Below are positions 33,926 to 42,883 of a stretch of 64,000 nucleotides of DNA, one piece after another. Numbering within the stretch: the first letter of the stretch is position 1; each line of letters starts with the position of its first letter. The notes below the pieces were generated by a model that searched no databases, was not told the origin of the DNA, and worked only from the letters and a program-made list of their open reading frames with translations. Source of the DNA: Alteromonas halophila (GTDB taxonomy: Bacteria > Pseudomonadota > Gammaproteobacteria > Enterobacterales > Alteromonadaceae); NCBI RefSeq assembly GCF_014651815.1, contig NZ_BMXP01000002.1:434001-498000 (forward strand). Direction: 5' to 3'. Both the position numbers and the translations under genes were made by a program.

Positions 33926-35008
33926 ATGCGTGTGGTGCTTTTTTTGGTCGGTGTGCTGCTGTCTCTCAGGCTTAGTGCAGTCCCGCAGCCGGTAAACATC
34001 GATACCCTTGCCAGCGGACTGTCCTCGCCCTGGACGGTGGTAACCTTGCCAGATGGCCGGTATCTCATTACCGAACGAACAGGTAGCCTGGTGACGCTGC
34101 ATGCCGACGGGTCAGTTCATCGACAACAGCTGAACCTGCCACAGCTGTATGTTGCCGGGCAGGGCGGCTTGCTGGATATTGCGCTGACTCAGGATTTCCG
34201 GCTCTCCAACAAGCTGCTGCTTACTTATGTCAGCGGGTCGGCCGACGCCAATACGCTGGTCGTTGCCAGTGCGACCCTGCAGGAGAATGGTGAACTGACC
34301 ACACCAGAGACCGTGTTTGAAGTGACGCCGGCCCGCGCGACCCCGGTGCATTACGGTGGGCGCCTGGCGGTGCTGAATGACGGTACCTGGCTGGTCACTT
34401 CCGGTGATGGGTTTGATTATCGCGAACAGGCTCAGGAATTGTCGTCGCAGATGGGCAAAATTCTCAGGTTCCGTGAAGACGGCGAAGCGCCGGCAGATAA
34501 CCCATTTAGTGAGGCGCCCTACGTGTACTCACTGGGTCACCGTAATCCTCAGGCGCTACTGGTGAGCACCCAGCGAGGGGAAATCATCAGTCATGAGCAT
34601 GGGCCGGATGGGGGCGATGAAATCAATCTTATCCGCGCCGGCAATAACTATGGCTGGCCGGTGGTCACAGACGGGCTGGATTACAGCGGCGCGAAAATTT
34701 CGCCGTTTTCTGAGTATGCGGGAATGACGCCGCCAGCCGTAAACTGGACGCCGTCCATTGCGCCATCGGGAATGGCACTGTATCAGGCGGAGCGGTTTCC
34801 CGAACTCACGGGCAAGTTGCTGGTCAGTACACTCAAAAAACAACGACTGCTGGCGGTCGACCTGATGACATCTCCTCCTAAACAAATGTATCTTTTTGAG
34901 GATATTCATCAACGGATCCGGGACGTTGCGGTGGACAACAACGGCGACATTCTGGTGTTAACCGACGGAAAAGAGGCAACACTGCTCAGAGTGACACCGG
35001 CCCGCTGA
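33926..35008 (+). CDS. PQQ-dependent soluble aldose/sugar dehydrogenase family protein
   Basis: A 360-residue exported protein (signal peptide about 1-18). It has a six-bladed propeller of the soluble glucose dehydrogenase / YliI type: LASGLSSPWTVVTLPDGRYLITERTG in pieces, GQGGLLDIALTQDF, HYGGRLAV, GHRNPQALL, HEHGPDGGDEINLI. E. coli YliI oxidises aldoses with PQQ in the periplasm, and this protein has the same length and blade motifs. No PQQ synthesis genes are nearby. The exact sugar is unknown. Confidence 0.92.
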   Translation: MRVVLFLVGVLLSLRLSAVPQPVNIDTLASGLSSPWTVVTLPDGRYLITERTGSLVTLHADGSVHRQQLNLPQLYVAGQGGLLDIALTQDFRLSNKLLLTYVSGSADANTLVVASATLQENGELTTPETVFEVTPARATPVHYGGRLAVLNDGTWLVTSGDGFDYREQAQELSSQMGKILRFREDGEAPADNPFSEAPYVYSLGHRNPQALLVSTQRGEIISHEHGPDGGDEINLIRAGNNYGWPVVTDGLDYSGAKISPFSEYAGMTPPAVNWTPSIAPSGMALYQAERFPELTGKLLVSTLKKQRLLAVDLMTSPPKQMYLFEDIHQRIRDVAVDNNGDILVLTDGKEATLLRVTPAR

Positions 35009-35198
35009 AAAGGTGGTTCAGGCATCGCTGATGGCTCGACACTTCTGTACTGAGCGTGTTTTTTCAGTGTAACAGTCTGCAAGCCGATAACACGCTTAGC
35101 AGACGCCATGAGACGGTAATAGACTACGGAAAAGGAGAGCGCTGAGGTAAAGGTCAGTCTATTTGAGGCTTAGTTCATCGCTACAAAAGGAGCAAAGT

Positions 35199-36047
35199 AT
35201 GCTTAGACAAGCCGCACGAATAATGAAACAGACTGCGCTGACAGTGTGTTTACTGATGCTGATTTCCGGCTCTGTGTCAGCGAACACCCCCGCGTATTTT
35301 ACCGACGCGATTGATAAGGAATACCGGGCGCTGCTGCAACATATGGCTGACACCTTACCGGCCACCGACCAGCCGCTGGTCTATTTATCCTCCTTTACGC
35401 CGTTTAGTCTTCTGGACATTCACGCGACAAAGCTGAGCAGCGCGAAGGACCGGGAAGCCTTTACTAACTTTAATCTGGGGGTATTGGGCCGTCAGTTCCT
35501 GAACATTGATAAGAAAACGCATTCACGCCTGCCAAATCTGTTCATTTGTAAAAATAAGGCGTGTACGGATAAACGTATTAATGCGATTAGGCAGTTTCTG
35601 GACGCCGCTTCGGCTGAACTTGACGCATTTGCAGACAACAGTGCCTTATTTATTGTTCAGCAAACGTCAGCGCAGGTATACCGGGTGAACAATACATTTT
35701 ACTCGCCAACCCAGCTTATTACCTACTCGCCGTCGCACCACGCCGGATTCGTGCCATCGGCGACTTACACGCTCAGCGAACCGCAGCAAAGTCCGGGGCT
35801 GATGAGACTCGCTTCTGACAGCGCAGCGTTAAGGCAGCGTATGGCAACGTACAGTGTTGCCGCCATCACCAAAGTACATGATAAAAGTATCAATGTTATT
35901 TTTGGCGGTATCAGCGATAATCACTGGGGCGTGGTTATTAATTATAACGGCGCGACTCCGGAACACGGGGCAAACAATCATATTGGCTTAAGTTATGATG
36001 TGGTGCGGGAATTGTCTGAGACGCGTTTTTATTATCAAACGAATTAG
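35199..36047 (+). CDS. Exported protein of unknown function
   Basis: A protein of about 282 residues with a clear signal peptide (hydrophobic core about 10-26, SGSVSA-NT). ATG 35199 is chosen because AAGGAG lies eight bases before it; the frame could start 12 codons earlier without a ribosome site. Landmarks include two cysteines close together (FICKNKACTDK, possibly a disulfide) and a C-terminal NVIFGGISDNHWGVVINY segment. I do not recognise a family. It is a single gene with no operon partner. Confidence 0.75.
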   Translation: MLRQAARIMKQTALTVCLLMLISGSVSANTPAYFTDAIDKEYRALLQHMADTLPATDQPLVYLSSFTPFSLLDIHATKLSSAKDREAFTNFNLGVLGRQFLNIDKKTHSRLPNLFICKNKACTDKRINAIRQFLDAASAELDAFADNSALFIVQQTSAQVYRVNNTFYSPTQLITYSPSHHAGFVPSATYTLSEPQQSPGLMRLASDSAALRQRMATYSVAAITKVHDKSINVIFGGISDNHWGVVINYNGATPEHGANNHIGLSYDVVRELSETRFYYQTN

Positions 36048-36195
36048 TGCTCGAATGCGCTGAGCATTTTGTCAGACCATAAGTCAGCAAGGGCTGGCAC
36101 TGATCGCACCGCACGCAATGCCAAAATAGTTTCCCGTTTGCTAACACAATAGCGCGGCTGAATAACCGCTATAAATGGCGAAAACAGCAATAAAA

Positions 36196-36224
36196 TTTAA
36201 ATTTATGCGCACAACCGTTATAAT
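36196..36224 (+). promoter_or_regulatory. Likely sigma-70 promoter of acnB
   Basis: A consensus -10 TATAAT (36219-36224) lies 17 bases downstream of a weak -35 TTTAAA (36196-36201), about 80 bases before the acnB start. The surrounding sequence is very AT-rich. Confidence 0.6.
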
Positions 36225-36302
36225 TCCGCCGATTTATCAGTCATGACCTGTCCCAAGACCGTTTTATACCAATAAGACAGGATTAACCAAGAGGAAGAGA
36301 TC

Positions 36303-38915
36303 GTGTTACAAGACTATCGCAAACACGTAGAAGAACGTGCAGCCGAAGGTATTCCGCCGAAAGCGCTGAACCCAGAACAGGTAGCCAGTCTGGTTGAGTT
36401 ACTGAAGAATCCGCCTGCTGGCGAAGAAGACTACCTGCTGGAGCTGATTTCTGAGCGCGTTCCTCCTGGTGTAGATGAAGCCGCGTACGTTAAAGCAGGC
36501 TACCTGAGTGCAGTGGCGAAGGGCGAAGAGAAGAGCGACCTGATTTCCCGCGAAAAAGCCGTGGAACTGCTGGGTAACATGCACGGTGGTTATAACATCG
36601 CCACCATGATTGATCTGCTTGATGATGAGGCGCTGGCGCCACTGGTAGCGAAGGAACTTAAGCACACCCTGCTGATGTTCGATGCATTCCACGATGTAGA
36701 AGAAAAGCACAAGGCCGGTAATAGCTACGCGACGGATGTCATCAAGTCCTGGGCTGAAGGCGAATGGTTTACGTCTCGTAAGAAAATGGACGAGAAAATG
36801 ACCTACACCGTGTTTAAGGTGACCGGTGAAACCAATACCGACGATTTGTCGCCTGCGCCGGATGCCTGGTCACGCCCTGATATTCCGCTGCACGCCCGTG
36901 CCATGTACAAAATGAAGCGTGACGGCTTAAACCCGGAAGTCGACGGTGAAGTCGGCCCAATGTCACAAATTGAAGACGTGAAAAGTAAGGGCCACCCGGT
37001 TGCCTTTGTAGGCGACGTCGTCGGTACTGGCTCGTCACGTAAGTCGGCGACCAACTCTGTGCTGTGGTTCTTTGGTGAAGACATGCCTGGTGTGCCGAAT
37101 AAACGCGGTGGCGGTGTCTGTATTGGCAGTAAGGTTGCCCCTATCTTCTTTAACACCATGGAAGATGCCGGTGCGCTGGTGTTTGAAGCCGATGTTGAAA
37201 AAATGCACATGGGCGATGTGATCGACATCTATCCGTTCGAAGGCAAAATCACCAACCATGAAACCGGTGAAGTACTGGCTGAGTACAGCTACAAATCAAA
37301 GGTCATTCTGGACGAAGTACGCGCTGGTGGCCGTATTAATCTTATCATTGGCCGTGGCCTGACCGATAAAGCCCGTGAAGCGCTGGGCCTTGGCCCAACG
37401 GATCTGTTCCGTAAGCCGGAACAGCCAAAAGACAGCGGCAAGGGGTATACCCTGGCGCAGAAAATGGTAGGTAAAGCCTGCGGCATGGAAGGCGTACGCC
37501 CTGGCACCTACGTGGAACCCAAAATGACCACCGTCGGCTCGCAGGACACCACCGGTCCGATGACCCGTGACGAACTTAAAGATCTGGCGTGCCTTGGCTT
37601 TACTGCCGATTTAACCATGCAGTCTTTCTGTCACACTGCGGCATACCCTAAGCCGGTAGACATTGAAACCCAGCATACACTGCCAGATTTCATCATGAAC
37701 CGCGGCGGTGTGTCTCTGCGTCCGGGCGACGGTATTATCCACAGCTGGCTGAACCGTATGCTGCTGCCCGATACCGTTGGTACCGGTGGTGATTCGCACA
37801 CCCGCTTCCCGCTGGGTATTTCCTTCCCGGCAGGCTCGGGGCTGGTCGCGTTCGCAGCGGCAACCGGCGTGATGCCACTGGATATGCCAGAATCCATTCT
37901 GGTGCGCTTTAAAGGTAAGCGTCAGCCTGGCATTACCCTGCGTGACCTGGTGCACGCGATCCCGCTGTACGGCATTAAAGAAGGCCTGCTGACGGTTGAG
38001 AAGAAAGGTAAGATCAATGCCTTCTCAGGCCGCGTGCTTGAAATTGAAGGTCTGGAGGACTTAACGGTTGAGCAGGCGTTTGAATTGTCTGACGCCTCTG
38101 CTGAACGTTCTGCAGCCGGTTGTACTATCAACCTGTCAGAAGAGTCGATTGCCGAATACCTGCGCTCTAACATCACTATGCTGCGCTGGATGATCAACGA
38201 AGGCTACGGCGATCCGCGTACCCTTGAGCGTCGTGCACAGAAGATGGAAGAATGGCTGGCCAGCCCTGAACTGATGCGTGCTGATAAAGATGCAGAATAC
38301 GCAGAAGTGATTGAGATTGACCTTGATGAAATCAAAGAGCCAATTGTCTGCTGCCCGAACGATCCGGATGATGCCAAGACCCTGTCTGACGTTGCCGGTG
38401 ACAATGTGGACGAAGTCTTCATTGGGTCGTGCATGACCAACATTGGTCACTTCCGCGCCGCCGGTAAGTTACTTGAGAAGTACAACAAGACGCTGCCGAC
38501 CCGTCTGTGGATGTCGCCTCCGACCAAAATGGATAAAGCCCAGCTGATGGAAGAGGGGTATTACAACATTTATGGCCGTGTAGGTGTGCGTACTGAAATG
38601 CCGGGCTGTTCACTGTGTATGGGTAACCAGGCACGGGTTGAGCCGGGTGCGACGGTACTGTCTACCTCTACCCGTAACTTCCCTAACCGTCTTGGTGATG
38701 GTGCTAACGTGTACCTGACCTCTGCCGAACTGGCGGCGGTGGGTGCCATCGTAGGTAAAATTCCTACCGCTGATGAGTACATGGAATTCGCCGGTAAGAT
38801 TGACTCAATGGCAGCCGATGTTTATCGCTATCTGAATTTCGATCAAATCGAGAGCTTCAAGAAAGCAGAAGACGATGCCAAGGCCAAGATCATTCCAACA
38901 TTGAATGTTGCCTGA
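36303..38915 (+). CDS. acnB: Aconitate hydratase B
   Basis: An 870-residue enzyme close in length to E. coli AcnB and starting with the same MLQDYRKHVEERAAEGI pattern (GTG start, AGAGGAAGAG upstream). The iron-sulfur cysteines are visible in GSCMTNIGH and in PGCSLCMGN; the domain order (HEAT-like, swivel, catalytic) fits the B type. It interconverts citrate and isocitrate in the TCA cycle with a 4Fe-4S cluster. It is monocistronic with its own promoter and terminator. Confidence 0.97.
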   Translation: MLQDYRKHVEERAAEGIPPKALNPEQVASLVELLKNPPAGEEDYLLELISERVPPGVDEAAYVKAGYLSAVAKGEEKSDLISREKAVELLGNMHGGYNIATMIDLLDDEALAPLVAKELKHTLLMFDAFHDVEEKHKAGNSYATDVIKSWAEGEWFTSRKKMDEKMTYTVFKVTGETNTDDLSPAPDAWSRPDIPLHARAMYKMKRDGLNPEVDGEVGPMSQIEDVKSKGHPVAFVGDVVGTGSSRKSATNSVLWFFGEDMPGVPNKRGGGVCIGSKVAPIFFNTMEDAGALVFEADVEKMHMGDVIDIYPFEGKITNHETGEVLAEYSYKSKVILDEVRAGGRINLIIGRGLTDKAREALGLGPTDLFRKPEQPKDSGKGYTLAQKMVGKACGMEGVRPGTYVEPKMTTVGSQDTTGPMTRDELKDLACLGFTADLTMQSFCHTAAYPKPVDIETQHTLPDFIMNRGGVSLRPGDGIIHSWLNRMLLPDTVGTGGDSHTRFPLGISFPAGSGLVAFAAATGVMPLDMPESILVRFKGKRQPGITLRDLVHAIPLYGIKEGLLTVEKKGKINAFSGRVLEIEGLEDLTVEQAFELSDASAERSAAGCTINLSEESIAEYLRSNITMLRWMINEGYGDPRTLERRAQKMEEWLASPELMRADKDAEYAEVIEIDLDEIKEPIVCCPNDPDDAKTLSDVAGDNVDEVFIGSCMTNIGHFRAAGKLLEKYNKTLPTRLWMSPPTKMDKAQLMEEGYYNIYGRVGVRTEMPGCSLCMGNQARVEPGATVLSTSTRNFPNRLGDGANVYLTSAELAAVGAIVGKIPTADEYMEFAGKIDSMAADVYRYLNFDQIESFKKAEDDAKAKIIPTLNVA

Positions 38916-38933
38916 TTTGGCGTATACACTGAC

Positions 38934-38965
38934 AAGCCGGGCACCGTAAGGGCCCGGCTTTTTTT
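38934..38965 (+). terminator. Intrinsic terminator of acnB
   Basis: AAGCCGGGC and GCCCGGCTT arms are followed by TTTTTTT. It lies about 20 bases after the acnB stop. Confidence 0.9.
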
Positions 38966-38983
38966 ATGTCTGAAGGAAGGGTT

Positions 38984-39430
38984 ATGAAACGAGTGGTTCA
39001 TCAGAGTCTGGGGTTATGTATTGCACTGTTACTGTTTGCCTGTAGCGGTCATGCGCAGCAGGACGTGTCGTTCGAATCGGCCACGGTGACAATGGCGGGG
39101 AATACTTACCAGGTAGAGTTTGCCAAATCTTTTGAGCAACGTGCCCGTGGGCTGATGTTTCGTGAAACGCTGTGTAGCGACTGTGGCATGCTGTTTCATT
39201 TTACGCCGCCCAAGCGCGCCGGTATGTGGATGAAGAATACGCTCATCCCGCTGGATGTGGCATTTATTGATGAGCAAGGGGTAATCACTGATATTAAGCC
39301 GCTCCAACCGCATGATCTGACCTCGGTCAGCGCCTCTCAGACTGTATCCTACGCATTAGAAATGAATCAGGGCTGGTTTGCTACGCATAATATACAAGAA
39401 GGTGACCAGATCATTATCAATCACGAATAA
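38984..39430 (+). CDS. DUF192 family exported protein
   Basis: A protein of 148 residues: an N-terminal export signal with a possible lipobox (LLFAC), then a DUF192 domain (about 35-145). Hallmarks are EFAKSFEQRARGLMFRE, MLFHFTPPKRAGMWMKNT and IPLDVAFID. ATG 38984 is chosen because GGAAGG precedes it; an ATG at 38966 would add six residues. The family is widespread, exported and of unclear function. lysC follows after 39 bases. Confidence 0.9.
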   Translation: MKRVVHQSLGLCIALLLFACSGHAQQDVSFESATVTMAGNTYQVEFAKSFEQRARGLMFRETLCSDCGMLFHFTPPKRAGMWMKNTLIPLDVAFIDEQGVITDIKPLQPHDLTSVSASQTVSYALEMNQGWFATHNIQEGDQIIINHE

Positions 39431-39469
39431 GCAGTGCCGCACTGCTTTTCGTTGCTATCGGAGTTTATT

Positions 39470-40819
39470 GTGACCAATGCCTTAACCATCGCCAAATTTG
39501 GCGGAACCAGTGTTGCCAGTTACCCGGCGATGCAAAATTGTGCCCGTATCGTTGCTGGCAATGAGAACACCCGCATCGTGGTCGTCAGTGCCGCTGCAGG
39601 CGTGACCAATCACCTGGTGACACTGGCCCACACCGCGCTAACCCAGGAACAGATTGACGAAACCTGTGATGCGGTGCGTGATATTGAATTTGCTATTCTG
39701 AATGCGCTGAAAGATAAATCGGCCGTTGAGGACAAGCTGAACGATTTGCTGGAAGAAATGCGCGCACTGGCACTGCACGAGGAAATCCTGCATCGCCACG
39801 ATCTAAAAGATCAGCTGTTATCCATGGGCGAACGGATGTCCTCACTGCTGTTTGCTGAAGTGCTTGCTGAGCAGGGCGCCAGCAGTATGAATTTTGATGT
39901 GCGCAAAGTACTGCGCACCGACAGTGAATTTGGTGCGGCCTCACCGGATATTGCCACCATTCAGACACTGGCTGGTCAGTTGCTGAAGCCTGAAATGGAC
40001 AGTGCTGTGGTGGTCACTCAGGGGTTCGTCGGTGCCGATCAGCAGGGGCGTACCACCACACTTGGCCGGGGAGGGTCGGACTTTACCGCGGCACTGCTGG
40101 CCGAAGCCCTGGGGGCAGAAGCCTGTGAAATCTGGACCGATGTAACCGGTGTGTATTCCACCGATCCACGCATCACGGATGCGGCGCGGCCTTTGCCGGA
40201 ACTGAGCTTTGAAGAAGCCGCTGAAATGGCCACCTTTGGCGCTAAAGTATTGCATCCGGCTACGATGGAGCCAGCACTGCGTAAAAACATAAAGGTATTT
40301 GTGGGCTCCAGCAGGGAGCCTGAAAAAGGCGGCACCTGGATCATGCGTGACTGCAGTGAAGAACCGCCCTATCGCGCGATTACCCGCCGTAAAGAGCAGG
40401 TCATGGTGACAGTGAAAACGCCGAAAATGATGTACGCACAGGGCTTTCTGGAGCAGGTATTTGCAATTATCGCCAAGCACCGCTTGAGTGTGGATTTGGT
40501 CACGACCTCAGAAATCTCAGTATCTTTCACCCTGGATAATCCGGCGAATTCAGTGGCGCAGCGTCTTAATAAGGAAACCATCGCCGAGCTTGAGACAATC
40601 TGTGATGTCAAAGTAGAAAGTGGTTTTGATCTGGTCACGGTGGTGGGTAACAACATGCAGTCAGCCCCAGGCATAACCAGCAATATTTTTGCGGCGGTGA
40701 CCAGTTACAACCTGCGTATGATTTGCTTTGGCGCTAACCCCCATAATATGTCATTTCTGGTTAGCGAAGCGGTCAGCAGTGATGTCGTGAAGGATCTGCA
40801 TACGGCACTATTTCAGTAA
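39470..40819 (+). CDS. lysC: Lysine-sensitive aspartokinase III
   Basis: A 449-residue aspartate kinase, the same length as E. coli LysC. The kinase domain has KFGGTSVAS, TLGRGGSDFTAALLAEAL and EMATFGAKVLHPAT, and two C-terminal ACT domains (about 300-449) bind lysine. It catalyses the first step of lysine, threonine and methionine synthesis. The start is GTG 39470 with GGAG upstream; an earlier in-frame ATG at 39434 would add an unlikely leader. No lysine riboswitch fits into the 39-base gap. Confidence 0.94.
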   Translation: MTNALTIAKFGGTSVASYPAMQNCARIVAGNENTRIVVVSAAAGVTNHLVTLAHTALTQEQIDETCDAVRDIEFAILNALKDKSAVEDKLNDLLEEMRALALHEEILHRHDLKDQLLSMGERMSSLLFAEVLAEQGASSMNFDVRKVLRTDSEFGAASPDIATIQTLAGQLLKPEMDSAVVVTQGFVGADQQGRTTTLGRGGSDFTAALLAEALGAEACEIWTDVTGVYSTDPRITDAARPLPELSFEEAAEMATFGAKVLHPATMEPALRKNIKVFVGSSREPEKGGTWIMRDCSEEPPYRAITRRKEQVMVTVKTPKMMYAQGFLEQVFAIIAKHRLSVDLVTTSEISVSFTLDNPANSVAQRLNKETIAELETICDVKVESGFDLVTVVGNNMQSAPGITSNIFAAVTSYNLRMICFGANPHNMSFLVSEAVSSDVVKDLHTALFQ

Positions 40820-40870
40820 CTAGCTGGCTGTCTGGCCAGCTTATGTCAGACGCAATACGTAGGTACGATG

Positions 40871-40901
40871 GCATGCCCGCATAGATTTAACGCGGGCATG
40901 C
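40871..40901. repeat. Perfect inverted repeat downstream of lysC
   Basis: GCATGCCCGC and GCGGGCATGC arms (ten bases, perfect) are separated by eleven bases, with no T-run on either side. A weaker hairpin (AGCTGGC and GCCAGCT, 40822-40841) lies just before it. They may protect the lysC transcript end. Confidence 0.5.
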
Positions 40902-41047
40902 TGGATTAAATGGTCTGGTCGCGCGTTAGCCGAAGTGTAAGGCTGATTAGCATTGGTGTACCGGTGCAGGCTAGCGACAGTTCAGGGTCCATAGGTTAGC
41001 TGGCTGGTGGCTGGAGCAACCGGTCAGTGTTTATTGAGGGAGGGGGG

Positions 41048-41884
41048 ATGCTCAGTCTGCGTCGGGCAACGGGACTTACAGGTCGCGCGATGAGCCTCCG
41101 AAAAGGACTGGCTTCGGCCAGTATGCTTGGACTGTTGGCGGTATCTGCATATTGTCCGGCGATAAGGGCGGCAGAGCCGGTCACGTTTGTCAGCCTGTCT
41201 TACGATGACGCTCTTGAAAGTCAGTTGGTTAATGCTGTGCCTGCTCTGGAGCGCGTTGACTTCAACGCTTCTTTTTATCTGGTGCCGTCTTACCCCGGGT
41301 TCAGTCAGTTCAGAGACCAGTGGGCGTCTTTGCCTGAGCTTGGGCAAGAGTTAGGAAATCACAGCTTTACCCACCCGTGTCGCGGAAGTCTTAACGGCAG
41401 AGAGTGGGTCGCGCCGGATAATGACCTGGACGCACTTTCGGTTAAGGAAATGCAACAGCAGGTGATAAGCGCCAACCATGCTTTGCGGGCACTGGATAAC
41501 ACGCAGACAAGAACCTATACCTTGCCCTGTGGGGATACGCGCGCCGCGGGTCATAATTACCTGAGTGCGATTTCGCCTTACGTGTATGCTATCAAGGGCC
41601 ATACCCTTGCATCGCAAAATGAAATCATCATTGCGCCAGCCGGTGAAACGGGCGCTGAACTTATCGCGTTACTTAAGGCGCAGCCAGACTCCGTCCGGAT
41701 CATCAATATCATCTTTCATGGCATTGGGGGAGATTATTTGTCCGTTAGCAGTCAGGCACATCAGGCGTTACTCACCTATTTAGACGCTAACCGGCATCGC
41801 TACCACGTTAATACCTATCTGAACATTGTCAGACAGATTAGAAAGAGTGATGAAGGCGCACCAGAATCGCCCAGCGCGCAGTAG
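41048..41884 (+). CDS. Exported polysaccharide deacetylase family protein
   Basis: A protein of about 278 residues with a signal region (about 1-42, ending in IRAAEP). It is a NodB-type carbohydrate esterase: the metal-site SYDDA, NHSFTHPC (H-x3-H), and a late IIFHGIGGD motif with the conserved histidine. Such enzymes remove acetyl groups from chitin, peptidoglycan or exopolysaccharide. ATG 41048 follows a very strong GAGGGAGGGGGG purine run. There are no sugar-related neighbours. Confidence 0.85.
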   Translation: MLSLRRATGLTGRAMSLRKGLASASMLGLLAVSAYCPAIRAAEPVTFVSLSYDDALESQLVNAVPALERVDFNASFYLVPSYPGFSQFRDQWASLPELGQELGNHSFTHPCRGSLNGREWVAPDNDLDALSVKEMQQQVISANHALRALDNTQTRTYTLPCGDTRAAGHNYLSAISPYVYAIKGHTLASQNEIIIAPAGETGAELIALLKAQPDSVRIINIIFHGIGGDYLSVSSQAHQALLTYLDANRHRYHVNTYLNIVRQIRKSDEGAPESPSAQ

Positions 41885-41942
41885 AAAATCGTCGAAGGCG
41901 ACGGGCGGCACGTGTTACGTTTTGCACTGCCCGTTTGCTTAA

Positions 41943-42713
41943 TCAGGGTGTGGTCTCGTCGTATTGCGACAGCTCATTGTAGTTGATCATTGAACGCAGC
42001 TCTTCACCATACTCCTCCCCACGCTCTGAGTATTTATTCAGCCCCCAGGTCAGGGCCAGGCCGGAAACCGGTTTATCTTCATCACGAAGCGAGGACCTAA
42101 TATCCCGAAGCGGCGCATAGGCATCGTGGCGATTGATATTCAGCATGTAGCTTTCAACAGAGTCGCTGGGTGCACGAAAATCAGCCACTTCATGGGTTTT
42201 ACCCGTGTCCCGGCTGCTGGGAACAATGCCACAGCCCTTTTTAAAGCACCATTGCCCGAAAAAGTTATTGCCCTGCCGGGCAAAGCGGGATGTGCCCCAC
42301 GCACTTTCGTTGGCTGCCTGCGCGAGGGCGAGCGAAACAGGAACAATATCAACGCGGTCCAGGAGGGCGTCACACGTGGCCGCTGGCGACAAGCTCTCAC
42401 CATCAACCCGGTACGCGGTTGCCAGCTTTTTCAGTGATGCGGTGTCAGGGCTGTCCTTCGAACATGCTGTTTGTATTTGCTGCCGCTTTTCCATGATCTC
42501 CGTGTTGAGTTCGCTGACGATGGGCGCAAAGTAGCTAAAAAACGCGGCTTTACGTTCTGGTCCTGCCGGGTACTGAGAGAAGTCCGGCGCTGATTCTTTG
42601 GCGAAAAAGCTAAACCAGACAGCAATTAAAACAACAATAAATGCGACAATCGCGAGTAATACGGTATTTTTCTTTGTTTTCATTCTTTTCTTATCACCAT
42701 TCTTCATTTGCAT
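41943..42713 (-). CDS. Bax-like glucosaminidase-domain protein
   Basis: A 256-residue protein with an N-terminal membrane helix (about 19-38) and a periplasmic glucosaminidase domain. Visible motifs are LAQAANESAWGTSRFARQGNNFFG (split: catalytic Glu in ANESAWG) and QWCFKKGCGIVP. This matches the Bax family of E. coli. It is expected to cut N-acetylglucosaminyl linkages in peptidoglycan. The start is uncertain because in-frame ATGs also occur at residues 3 and 11. Confidence 0.88.
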   Translation of the reverse strand: MQMKNGDKKRMKTKKNTVLLAIVAFIVVLIAVWFSFFAKESAPDFSQYPAGPERKAAFFSYFAPIVSELNTEIMEKRQQIQTACSKDSPDTASLKKLATAYRVDGESLSPAATCDALLDRVDIVPVSLALAQAANESAWGTSRFARQGNNFFGQWCFKKGCGIVPSSRDTGKTHEVADFRAPSDSVESYMLNINRHDAYAPLRDIRSSLRDEDKPVSGLALTWGLNKYSERGEEYGEELRSMINYNELSQYDETTP

Positions 42714-42811
42714 ACCTATAACAGTAGGTAAGAAGCGTCCGGTCTGGCAAGTTAATCTTGTTTCATTCGGTCTGCCAGGCGTCGAAGCATTATAAATAGG
42801 AAATGGAAATA

Positions 42812-42828
42812 GAAATGGTTATCATTTG
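42812..42828. promoter_or_regulatory. Fur-box-like site before the siderophore receptor
   Basis: GAAATGGTTATCATTTG keeps the AATGnTnATCATT core of the 19-base Fur consensus. It lies 56 bases before the receptor start, so iron repression is likely. Confidence 0.6.
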
Positions 42829-42883
42829 TGTTGTTTGTGGTAGGCTTGCCGCATTCTGGGGAAAACACGCAAAAGGAAACACT

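Noticed and set aside
39431-39469. Possible lysine riboswitch before lysC
   Set aside because: Only 39 bases separate the genes, far too short for that aptamer.
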